A stretch of 34,014 nucleotides of DNA from a virus: IMG/VR virus record IMGVR_UViG_3300022934_000082, positions 1 through 34,014 of that record, one strand, 5' to 3'. Positions 1 to 6,700 of this stretch are shown in pieces. The notes under the pieces were generated by a model. The model saw only the letters and a list, made by a program, of their open reading frames with translations. It was not told where the DNA came from and did not search any database. A program made the position numbers and the translations under genes. Numbering within the stretch: position 1 is the first letter of the stretch; each line of letters opens with the position of its first letter.

Positions 1-1
1 G

Positions 2-358
2 CACCTCAAGAATCACGAAGATGCTAACAAGCAAAACTACGAGATATATGAGAATCACGCGCACATGGTACTAACTATTGACCCAAAAACAGGTGAAGTC
101 GCGGACCAGCCAGTTATGTTTCACCTTAACAAAAGCAAAGCCAAAACCTCAAAGCTGTGGAACACAAATCTCCGCAACATTGGTGGCGACCGCTTTGCTA
201 CAGTTTGGGAAGTGGGTTCTGAGCTGAAGACATCTAAAGCAGGTGGCTCAAGCTACCAGAACATCACTATTAACAAGCTGGGTTGGGCCACAAAAGAAGC
301 CTACGAAAAAGCAGGGGATGTATACGAAGAGTATGCAAACGTGCCTTTCGATAAGTAG
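2..358 (+). CDS. Conserved phage protein, 5'-truncated (unknown function)
   Basis: The reading frame is open from the left edge of the window, so this is the C-terminal 118 residues of a longer protein. An internal ATG lies at 65, but 21 sense codons precede it in frame. The visible part is mixed alpha/beta, hydrophilic, with a conserved-looking stretch around 'NTNLRNIGGDRFATVWE' and no membrane segment. It ends 6 bases before the nuclease gene and belongs to the same rightward operon. I do not recognise the family securely. Proteins of this look sit among phage replication and recombination genes, so a single-stranded DNA-binding or recombination-accessory role is possible, but that is a guess from context. 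Confidence 0.6.
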   Translation, partial: HLKNHEDANKQNYEIYENHAHMVLTIDPKTGEVADQPVMFHLNKSKAKTSKLWNTNLRNIGGDRFATVWEVGSELKTSKAGGSSYQNITINKLGWATKEAYEKAGDVYEEYANVPFDK

Positions 359-364
359 GTTTGA

Positions 365-760
365 TTGAACGAGCACGGCTTTATTAAAGCCGTGCATCGG
401 CATCTTTCACCTGAAGTGTATCGCTGGAAAATCCACGATACCTATACCGGCGGCGTCCCTGATGCTTTCTACTGTGGACCCGCCGGTTCTTTGTGGGTTG
501 AGTACAAGTACATAAAACTACCCAAACGCAAAACAACAATGGTCACCTTTGGCTTATCCAAATTACAGCAAATTTGGTTGACAAAAGTTGCTTTGTACGG
601 ACAAACTACTCTCCTGGTTGTGGGGTGGGCGCAGTCAGCGCAAGTTTTTTACGGACCCAACATCACAACAACATCAACACAAGATAAGCTTGTGCCAAAC
701 TCTTATAATTTCAAAGAGTTAGCGGCGCTAATAACGAAACACTGCTTATCAGGAGGATAG
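365..760 (+). CDS. VRR-NUC / PD-(D/E)XK-type small nuclease
   Basis: A 131-residue protein with the restriction-endonuclease-like core: Gly-Gly-Val-Pro-Asp (D33), then Trp-Val-Glu-Tyr-Lys (E46, K48), the expected D...ExK metal-binding triad. It is followed by the 'LSKLQQIWL....G' helix typical of VRR-NUC proteins. Phage stand-alone VRR-NUC enzymes are thought to resolve branched DNA during replication or recombination. The start is TTG at 365; the codon just before it in frame is a stop and the next ATG falls after the active site, so TTG is the only sensible start. The gene sits directly behind the preceding one, and its last codons carry the AGGAGG ribosome site of the next gene. Family assignment is good; the exact substrate is unknown. 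Confidence 0.8.
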   Translation: MNEHGFIKAVHRHLSPEVYRWKIHDTYTGGVPDAFYCGPAGSLWVEYKYIKLPKRKTTMVTFGLSKLQQIWLTKVALYGQTTLLVVGWAQSAQVFYGPNITTTSTQDKLVPNSYNFKELAALITKHCLSGG

Positions 761-764
761 CAAC

Positions 765-1355
765 ATGGGCGGACAATTGCCCAAAGCGGTACAAAATCTG
801 AGACGTATATGGGATCAAAAAAAGCATCAACTAGAAATAAACCAAACCCAAGCAGCTGTTGCATTAGGCTGGACACAAGGAGCGTTTAGTCAGTATCTAA
901 ACAACATGACTGAACTGCACGCTGAAGCCGTTGCTAAGCTTGCTAATTTCCTCGAAGTCGACCCTTTAGAAATCGATCCAGATTTTAAACCAATAGAAGC
1001 GCAACGCATTCGCGTCCCCGTGCTGTATGTCTACCCAAAAACACCCCCAAACTTCCACGAAATAGCTTATAGAAGACGTATTATTACTACAGTCTGCGAA
1101 GAAAATAACAAAGCTGTTTGCGCTATTCGTCTGGAAAAAGACCTGCGACCTATTGGGTATAGCGGTCAAATGGTCTTGTGTTCCAATATGCTAAAACTTG
1201 AAAAACCTCGACTCACACCCGGTAGAACACCCGAGTGGTATATCATCAAACGTAAAAATTACGATACGCTCGAAGTAATAGCCATACCAAATTGCCCTCC
1301 TTCCAACACATTAGAAGCAAAACTCTTGCCACTTTTAACTTATGTAATTAATTGA
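765..1355 (+). CDS. XRE-type HTH regulator, possibly CI-like phage repressor
   Basis: A 196-residue protein. Residues about 20-60 form a helix-turn-helix ('NQTQAAVALGWTQGAFSQYL') of the XRE/Cro class. The C-terminal half (about 80-196) is beta-rich and recalls the LexA/CI (S24) dimerisation fold, with 'RPIGYSGQMVLCSN' in the place of the usual 'SMxPxxxxGDxVLVD'. The catalytic Ser is not visible there, so RecA-stimulated self-cleavage is doubtful. A strong AGGAGG site (751-756) precedes the ATG and overlaps the end of the nuclease gene. Unlike a textbook repressor, it lies inside the rightward operon with no divergent partner. It could be the lysogeny repressor or a Cro-like or accessory regulator; HTH call strong, role inferred. 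Confidence 0.72.
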   Translation: MGGQLPKAVQNLRRIWDQKKHQLEINQTQAAVALGWTQGAFSQYLNNMTELHAEAVAKLANFLEVDPLEIDPDFKPIEAQRIRVPVLYVYPKTPPNFHEIAYRRRIITTVCEENNKAVCAIRLEKDLRPIGYSGQMVLCSNMLKLEKPRLTPGRTPEWYIIKRKNYDTLEVIAIPNCPPSNTLEAKLLPLLTYVIN

Positions 1356-1385
1356 GCAAAAAAACAGTTTTATTTGAGATTAATG

Positions 1386-1646
1386 ATGAAAAACGATATT
1401 AGTCAAGGTAATATTCAAGACGAGGTAAACAAACCAAGTCATTACAACAGCGGCAACATTGAATGTATTGCAGCAATCCAAGCATCAATGTCTCGAGACG
1501 AATTTCAGGGTTACCTCAAAGGAAATTGCCTTAAATATCTTTGGCGATATCAATACAAAGGCAAACCAATACAAGACCTTGAAAAGGCAAGGTGGTATTT
1601 AAATCGACTCTTAGGAACCTTCCACGATGGAACAGATACTTCTTGA
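1386..1646 (+). CDS. DUF3310 family protein
   Basis: The protein contains the signature of the DUF3310 (SaV-like) family: 'NKPSHYNSGNIECI', then 'GYLKGNCLKYLWRY' and 'DLEKARWYLNRLL'. The domain fills almost the whole 86 residues, the normal size for this phage family. The family is common in early regions of tailed phages and is sometimes labelled nucleotide kinase, but its biochemical role is not established. ATG at 1386 is chosen because a weak GAGA ribosome site is best spaced for it; ATG at 1383 or TTG at 1374 are in frame and possible. The 3' end overlaps the next gene by 20 bases, suggesting coupled translation. Confidence 0.82.
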   Translation: MKNDISQGNIQDEVNKPSHYNSGNIECIAAIQASMSRDEFQGYLKGNCLKYLWRYQYKGKPIQDLEKARWYLNRLLGTFHDGTDTS

Positions 1647-1836
1647 AAAGTATGGTCCGTTTATGGACCTCTGTGAAATGGCAGACCTTCTCAAAGTACA
1701 AAAGGATGCAATTTACAAACAGGCAGCGCGCGGTAAATTAACGCTGCCTTATATCAAAAACGGTAAAAAATATTTATTTCCCACGCCCGAAGTTGCTGCT
1801 TACCTTGAATCAAAAGTCATTAATTACCCTCTATAA
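1627..1836 (+). CDS. Excisionase-like helix-turn-helix protein
   Basis: A 69-residue protein made almost entirely of a winged-helix DNA-binding domain of the excisionase/AlpA (HTH_17) type: 'MDLCEMADLLKVQKDAIYKQAARGKLTLPYIKNGKKYLF', where a recognition helix is followed by a beta wing, ending in a short helix 'PEVAAYLES'. Small proteins of this kind act as recombination directionality factors or as transcription regulators. It is the last gene of the rightward operon, overlaps the preceding gene by 20 bases, and its 3' end overlaps the 3' end of the convergent integrase by 17 bases. Position beside the integrase favours an Xis role, but no functional motif separates Xis from a regulator. A weak AGGA lies about 10 bases before the ATG. 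Confidence 0.65.
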   Translation: MEQILLEKYGPFMDLCEMADLLKVQKDAIYKQAARGKLTLPYIKNGKKYLFPTPEVAAYLESKVINYPL

Positions 1837-2866
1837 CAGCCAACACCTCTCCAGGTTTCAGCTGCGTGTAGCGCTTCAAGGTGTCCCATGACTTATGACC
1901 GGATACCAAGGCTACCTGTTCTATTGAAAGCCCTTGCTCAAACAAACGGCTACATGCCTCGTGTCTAAGATCATGAAAACGCAGATCAGGACATCCGGCT
2001 AACTGGGCAACGTCTGCAAACTTGTCTGACACAGCACCCGCTGTAGCCACCTGACAAAACACCCTGCCCCGCTGCTTGCTGCACAACCATAAACCATGAA
2101 GCAGGGTCCATGTCTCATGGAGCATGGGGATTGTTTCATCGTTGCCTTCTTTCTCATGAGGATCTTTGCGGTCTCGGATAGTTAGTGTGCGATTGTCAAA
2201 GTCCACATCTTCCCAAGTCTGCCGGTGTATCTCCCCAAGACGCATAGCGTTGTGCACAGCAATAACAATAAAGTGTGAGATCCAGTGTCCTTTTGACGCT
2301 TCCATAAGTTTTTCGTACTCGCCAGAAGCAAGCCTACGTGCACGCTTGCGACTCGGACCCACCAACTTCATCTTTGCAAGCGCGTAGCGCGCGTCTCTCA
2401 CAGGGTTTGTTTCAAATGGCATGTCCCATGAGATGCGAGCAAACTCAACAAGCTCCGCCATATACTGCAGCTGAGTATTAAGCGTGCTTCGTGCTACACC
2501 TTTCCTGTCGTCTGTACCAAGCCTACGTTGCCGCCCATAGTCCAAGACTTTTTCAATCGTAATCTCATGCAGCTTGTAGTGCCCGATGTCGCGTTGCGTC
2601 AGCCGGTAAGTAGCAATTTTGGATTCGCAGAAATTGTTGAGCGGATGGACTTCTTCAATGTAACGATCAATCAGGTCGCCAAACGTAGTTTTCTTTTGTG
2701 ATTGTCGCTTGCGTGCCAACAAAGCGCCGGACTCAATGTCTGCTTCCGTCCGCTTTGCCCACTGTCTGGCTTCAGTTTTAGTGTCAAATGTTTGGACAGT
2801 CGTTGGATATCCTGCTTTCCTAACAACCGCCCGCCACTTATCGCCTCTTTGCTGTATCGACGCCAT
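1820..2866 (-). CDS. int: Tyrosine-recombinase integrase
   Basis: A 348-residue site-specific recombinase of normal phage-integrase length. The N-terminal part (about 1-60) is a small arm-binding domain, then a SAM-like core-binding domain (about 62-150), then the catalytic domain (about 175-345). The catalytic set is visible: R209 in 'NAMRLGEI', K234, H298 and R301 in 'FHDLRH', H324 in 'SGHKSW' and the nucleophile Y333 in 'KRYTQL'. The start at 2866 is chosen because AGGAG lies 7 bases upstream and the protein then begins 'MASIQQRGDKW', typical of the family; an ATG at 2881 adds five residues but overlaps a repeat site. It would integrate the phage at the attP found about 100 bases upstream. 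Confidence 0.95.
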   Translation of the reverse strand: MASIQQRGDKWRAVVRKAGYPTTVQTFDTKTEARQWAKRTEADIESGALLARKRQSQKKTTFGDLIDRYIEEVHPLNNFCESKIATYRLTQRDIGHYKLHEITIEKVLDYGRQRRLGTDDRKGVARSTLNTQLQYMAELVEFARISWDMPFETNPVRDARYALAKMKLVGPSRKRARRLASGEYEKLMEASKGHWISHFIVIAVHNAMRLGEIHRQTWEDVDFDNRTLTIRDRKDPHEKEGNDETIPMLHETWTLLHGLWLCSKQRGRVFCQVATAGAVSDKFADVAQLAGCPDLRFHDLRHEACSRLFEQGLSIEQVALVSGHKSWDTLKRYTQLKPGEVLAVIEGN

Positions 2867-2877
2867 CTTGGCTCCTA

Positions 2878-2900
2878 TCAACTGTACCTAAATTGTACCT
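2878..2900 (+). repeat. Paired AAYTGTACC repeats, integrase-proximal arm
   Basis: Two direct copies, AACTGTACC at 2880-2888 and AATTGTACC at 2891-2899, spaced 11 bases (about one helical turn). A nearly identical pair lies at 3081-3104 on the other side of the tRNA-like core. They probably bind the integrase N-terminal domain (arm-type sites) or the excisionase. The copies lie in the integrase leader, just upstream of its ribosome binding site, so bound protein could also regulate int. Confidence 0.65.
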
Positions 2901-2908
2901 TTTGATAG

Positions 2909-2937
2909 AAATTACAACAGCGATTTTTTAATATCAA
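2909..2937 (-). promoter_or_regulatory. Possible integrase promoter
   Basis: On the minus strand, TTGATA (2932-2937) is followed after 17 bases by TAATTT (2909-2914), a fair -35 but weak -10 for a sigma-70 promoter. Transcription would start close to the paired GTACC repeats. A second candidate -10, TACAAT, lies inside the repeat at 2892-2897 but lacks a good -35. This is a pattern match only. Confidence 0.3.
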
Positions 2938-2969
2938 CAAAAACAGGCACTTACAAAGGCCGTTTTTTG
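2938..2969. repeat. Imperfect inverted repeat next to the attP core
   Basis: CAAAAA (2938-2943) and TTTTTG (2964-2969) can pair, and GGC/GCC further inside adds three pairs after a two-base internal mismatch, leaving a 10-base loop. It abuts the tRNA-like core directly. It could be a weak terminator, part of the recombination site or chance in AT-rich DNA. Confidence 0.3.
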
Positions 2970-2989
2970 TGGAGGCTCGGGTCGGAATC
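2970..2989 (-). other. attP: Putative attP core matching a tRNA 3' end (tRNA-Cys favoured)
   Basis: On the minus strand the 20 bases read as the last part of a tRNA: GATT (end of the T-loop), CCGAC (3' strand of the T-stem), CCGAGCC (3' strand of the acceptor stem), discriminator T, then CCA. U73 is the identity base of tRNA-Cys; tRNA-Gly also has it, but a GGC-starting acceptor stem fits Cys better. The preceding bases do not continue the T-loop, so identity stops there, as expected for an attP that restores only the 3' end of its target. The tRNA sense strand matches the integrase strand, so after integration the restored tRNA would lie about 100 bases upstream of int in the same direction. 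Confidence 0.68.
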
Positions 2990-2996
2990 AGATCGT

Positions 2997-3009
2997 AATC
3001 AACTGATTT
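2997..3009 (+). promoter_or_regulatory. Near-consensus IHF binding site in attP
   Basis: AATCAACTGATTT fits the IHF consensus WATCAANNNNTTR except at the last base. It lies between the putative core and the distal repeat pair, the place where IHF bends DNA in lambda-like attP sites. One mismatch in a short degenerate motif makes this suggestive only. Confidence 0.35.
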
Positions 3010-3080
3010 AGTTAGACTTTCTTGGTTTTAGTAGCATCTACTAGACAGGAATATAGGTCTTATTTAGACACTTTTTGACT

Positions 3081-3104
3081 TCAACTGTACCCAAAACTGT
3101 ACCT
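3081..3104 (+). repeat. Paired AAYTGTACC repeats, distal arm
   Basis: Two direct copies of AACTGTACC at 3083-3091 and 3095-3103, spaced 12 bases. Over the whole 23-24 bases this pair matches the one at 2878-2900 with only a few differences and in the same orientation. The two pairs flank the tRNA-like core at 77 and 69 bases. The last copy overlaps the stop codon of the small basic protein gene. Confidence 0.65.
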
Positions 3105-3210
3105 AATTCTTGCTCTTCTTTTTTGTATACCCACGAGCAGGTTTAGATTTCGGCATCTTCTGCTTCTTGCCGGGCTTTTCGTTAATGTAACACTGTTTAC
3201 CCTTATGCAT
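3103..3210 (-). CDS. Small highly basic protein (35 aa)
   Basis: A 35-residue frame, very rich in Lys (14) with one Arg, one Cys and no hydrophobic stretch; it runs from 'MHKGKQCYINEKPGKKQK' to a Lys-rich tail. Its support is a very strong ribosome site, GAGGTGA, ideally spaced before the ATG at 3210 and placed directly behind the stop of the preceding DUF4376 gene 8 bases away. This makes it the last gene of the late operon. The charge suggests nucleic-acid binding, perhaps DNA condensation or a role at the adjacent att site, but I recognise no family. Confidence 0.62.
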   Translation of the reverse strand: MHKGKQCYINEKPGKKQKMPKSKPARGYTKKKSKN

Positions 3211-3218
3211 TTCTCACC

Positions 3219-3788
3219 TCACCAAGTAATTGCGTCGAGCGCAGTTTGAGTCGTTGCAGCGTCTATTTCCCCACGTTTTGTACGGGATTTGACGTGACAT
3301 GCGTTGACGTGTGCTGCAAGCGCCTGCCCTATCTGCTGCAGCTCCGTCGCGTTAAATGTCTGTACTGTGTTGTCTGCTAATGTCCAATCCAGGGTAGTAG
3401 TAGAGTCAAGCTGAGCTAACTGAACAGCGCCTTGTATGCGGCGTTGACTTGTTTCATCACACTGAAACGTGTGCGTGCTCCATGTAAAAGTGCTGAATTC
3501 TTCAGTGTCACGAGCCGCTTTAATCTCAGCCCATTTCTGTAGCCGATGATTGGTCAGGTCATAAACCCACTGTTTCGTGGCGTAATTAAAGATATGCTCG
3601 TCAGTTGGGCGATCTGGCTTTTCTACCAAAGCACCGTCTTCAACGTAAGGAGCCTGCTCTGTTGCAAAAATGCCATCTACGGCAATCGCAAAATCGGACC
3701 CTTCTGCCGCCCGTTCAACCATCGCTGCGGGTGCACTTGTGCGACCTATAATTTTTCCCTGACTATCAAATGAAATTAATGTGCTCAT
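3219..3788 (-). CDS. DUF4376-containing tail-fibre-associated protein
   Basis: A 189-residue protein. The C-terminal 110 residues ('RLQKWAEIKAARD...FQCDETSQRRIQGA...WTLADN...FNATELQQIGQALAAHV...LDAITW') match the DUF4376 pattern found in proteins encoded next to phage tail fibres. The N-terminal 70 residues are a small beta-rich domain. Its ATG overlaps the stop of the 1154-residue fibre gene in an ATGA junction, so the two are translationally coupled. It may be a fibre assembly factor or a minor tail protein; the family's molecular role is not known. Confidence 0.75.
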   Translation of the reverse strand: MSTLISFDSQGKIIGRTSAPAAMVERAAEGSDFAIAVDGIFATEQAPYVEDGALVEKPDRPTDEHIFNYATKQWVYDLTNHRLQKWAEIKAARDTEEFSTFTWSTHTFQCDETSQRRIQGAVQLAQLDSTTTLDWTLADNTVQTFNATELQQIGQALAAHVNACHVKSRTKRGEIDAATTQTALDAITW

Positions 3789-6700
3789 TTCTTAGCCGCC
3801 AATACCGTCAAACCATTAGCCCCTATCTTATAAGGCGCAGTGCTGTTTACCTGATCATTTGCGTGAACTTGCAAGCCAAAGTAATAGTTTGTGTTTGGCT
3901 GAAGATTCGCAGACGACACGTCGATAGTGGCATTCAGCGAATAAGTCGCACTGAAATCCGTGCGTTGCGACCCCCCCACCTGCTGAACCTGAATCACATT
4001 AGAAGAAAACGTAGGGCTGGTTGACCGAATCAAACGGACGCGCACAGTTTTATGAGCGCTACCGGACTGACCAAGAACATTAATGCAGGCTATAAGATTA
4101 ATCGCCTCGGGAGCTTTGTCAGCATCATCCCAGCTCAGAGGAACCGCTGTTTGTCCACCTGCGCTCCCAGTGTGCGCCGCAAGCCCCCAGTTAGTGCCAA
4201 TAGCAGTATCAGAAGTAGTGCCGGAATACGCTACCCAGTCACCAACATTAATATCATCAACACCGATAGGAACGGTGACAGCATTGCCCGCAATCTGAAG
4301 TGTATCGACCGAAAGATCACGAATATATGTAGACACATACTTAGGTGTAATCTGCGGCGGGGTTCGTGATACACCTACATTGTAGTAATAGACGTAATCA
4401 CCCGTATTAGAACCGAATCTAATTTCCCCATACTCAGCAGAAGCTGGGACTGTTATCGCTGCAATAGACGACTGTCGATTATTCCCACCCGCAGTAATCG
4501 CTTCGGAGTCAAAGTCACCATTTGAATTTGACGCGGAAACGGTCCCCACAGACCCAGTTGTCGATGTGCCATCTGAATGAGAGTAAAACGTAACTGCCAT
4601 CCACAGCCCAGTTAAAGTACTCGTCTGTGCATAAACGTATAGTTTTTCTCCCGGCACTACTGGAAAACGCTGCGTATTAGAGCGGACATACCCAGTGCCA
4701 GTTGAATTATCACCAGCACGTATGTAGCCAAGGTCATTTCGCTCTAATACCGTGCCGCTATAGCTAACAAATCCATCAATATCTGCTGTGTCTTCTGTCC
4801 ACGTCGACGTGTTTTCGTTAAAAGTAAGCTCACCACGTCTAAAATTCGCGTTATAAACAAGATTACCGCCGCTGCTCCCGGTCATGCCACCTGCGTCAAC
4901 AAGCACCGTACCGTCAGGAGCCTTGATCGTAACGCCTTCCATCACAGCAGAGTTGGCATGCATCACGCCGAGTGCATCGACAGAGAAATTACTAGCGCGT
5001 GTATTACTATTAGTAATAGTCCAATCACGGGGATCAGTACTATTGTTGTAACTGATTTGCCCCATGTTAAATGTGCCGCCAAAGATATTTGGCGCGGTTA
5101 GAGCTGCTGTCGCTGTTATAAAATCAGCAACAACGCTGCCTGCAATTAGGTCAAGGACACGGCCTTTATTCATAAAAGCAGTGTCAATATAAACACCGGC
5201 AGGCACTGTTTCGCCTTGCAGCGTTGTTGGACTAGTTATAACCGCAAACGGTAAATGAGTTAATGTTGTACTCCACTGAGTATTATCTGCGTCGTAATAA
5301 TAAGTCTCGTCTAAATCGCTACGATATACAGTACGCCCGGCGTAAAGATTAGTAGTCGGGAAAGATCCATTTGAAACTGTTGTCGCAGGTAAAACAGCAA
5401 ACCGGTCTGCGCGAACATAAAATTCAGAACTAGAGCCGCTGAATGTATTTGAAGAACTTGCTAACCCAAAACCAGCAACAGTACCCCCGGTATCAATTTT
5501 AATTGTGTACTGACCTTCAAGATCTGTTATGTCGTCTTGATTAGTCGCCGTTACTTGATACGCTTCCTCTATAGTGACACCTGACGAATTGCCCGATACG
5601 TCATCTAATCGGGCAGTAATCTGATTAAAATTGTACGCGGAGGCAGTAGCCGATGCTGCCGCAGCGCTAGCTGAAGAAGCAGCTCCACTAGCGCTTGTTT
5701 GCGCTGCGGTCGCGCTGCCAGCAGCTTGTGTCGCGCTACTCGCTGCATTTGATGATTCACTTTGGGCAATAGAAGCGCTACCTGCTGCGTTTGTAGCACT
5801 ACCGGCTGCAGCAGTTTCACTTGTTGCTGCATTACCAGCGCTTGTATTTGCTGCATTTGCGCTAGCAGCCGCATTTGTAGCACTAGTAGCTGCACCAGAC
5901 GCGCTGCCCGCTGCATTTGATTCACTTGTAGCGGCACTGGTTTCGCTTGAAGCTGCATTGGCCTCGGATTGACTAGCGTTGCTTTCACTCGCTGCCGCAT
6001 TTGTAGCTGAACTAGAAGCTGAACTCGCGCTACCAGCAGCATTGGACTCACTTGTAGCTGCTTGAGTTGCACTAGAAGCTGCATTCGCAGCGGATTGACT
6101 TGCGTTGCTTGCGCTGCCAGCAGCTGCTGTTGCTGATAATGCAGCATTAGACTCGCTACCAGCCGCATTAGACTCGCTTGCAGCCGCAGCTTGTTCTGAA
6201 GTATATGCATTTCCTTCTGATGCGCTTGCAAGACTCGCACTATTGGCCGCATTTGTAGCACTAGTAGCCGCTGCAGATGCGCTACCTGCTGCATTAGAAG
6301 CGCTACCCGCAGCGCTAGTTTCGCTTGAAGATGCGTTAGATGCAGCCGTATTTGCTGTGTTTGCAGAAGACGCCGCATTTGTAGCACTAGTCGCTGCAAG
6401 AGACGCACTACCACCGGCAGCAAGTACATCAGCTGCTGTAGCTAACACGTCTGCTGCTGTAGCCAGCGCATCAGCAGCAGTAGCTGCTGCATCAGCTGCT
6501 GCTGCAGTAGCGGAGTTTTGAGCCGCTAACGCAGATGCCGCAGCTGATGACGTTGACCCAAAAGTTGTTTCAAGGTCAGCGACAGTTGTCTCAATATCAT
6601 CAATAGTAGTTGTTAACGCTTGATTTAACTCACTCTCTCCTATTGAGCCAGCAAGCAAATTTAAAAGATAAGTAACGTCAGGCTGTGTCTCACCTAACGT

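Larger units (their letters stand above)
2867..3102. other. Non-coding attachment-site region (attP module)
   Basis: This 236-base stretch between the integrase start and the small gene at 3103-3210 holds no convincing gene. It contains a tRNA-like core (2970-2989), two clusters of paired GTACC repeats (2878-2900 and 3081-3104), a near-consensus IHF site (2997-3009), an imperfect hairpin (2938-2969) and a possible integrase promoter (2909-2937). A crossover core with protein-binding arms on both sides is the architecture known for lambda-type attP sites. Function is inferred from this arrangement. Confidence 0.7.

Noticed and set aside
2867-2881. Upstream integrase start at 2881
   Set aside because: It lacks a ribosome site and lies in the GTACC repeat, whereas ATG 2866 has AGGAG at 7 bases and gives the family-typical N-terminus.
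2702-2905. Plus-strand frames of 60-67 codons opposite the integrase start
   Set aside because: No ribosome site, no recognisable composition, and they lie antisense to conserved integrase sequence.
2970-2989. A functional tRNA gene at the att core
   Set aside because: Only the last 20 bases of a tRNA are present; no anticodon or D-arm can be folded on either side.
2878-3104. CRISPR-like array from the GTACC repeats
   Set aside because: Only two short pairs with unequal spacing, no spacers of uniform length and no cas genes; attachment-site arms explain them better.
5605-6521. Long open frames of 113-274 codons overlapping the Ala-rich fibre region on both strands
   Set aside because: They follow from GCN/AGC-rich repeats read in other phases; translations are low-complexity Leu/Gln or Ala/Leu strings without ribosome sites and the fibre frame explains the region.
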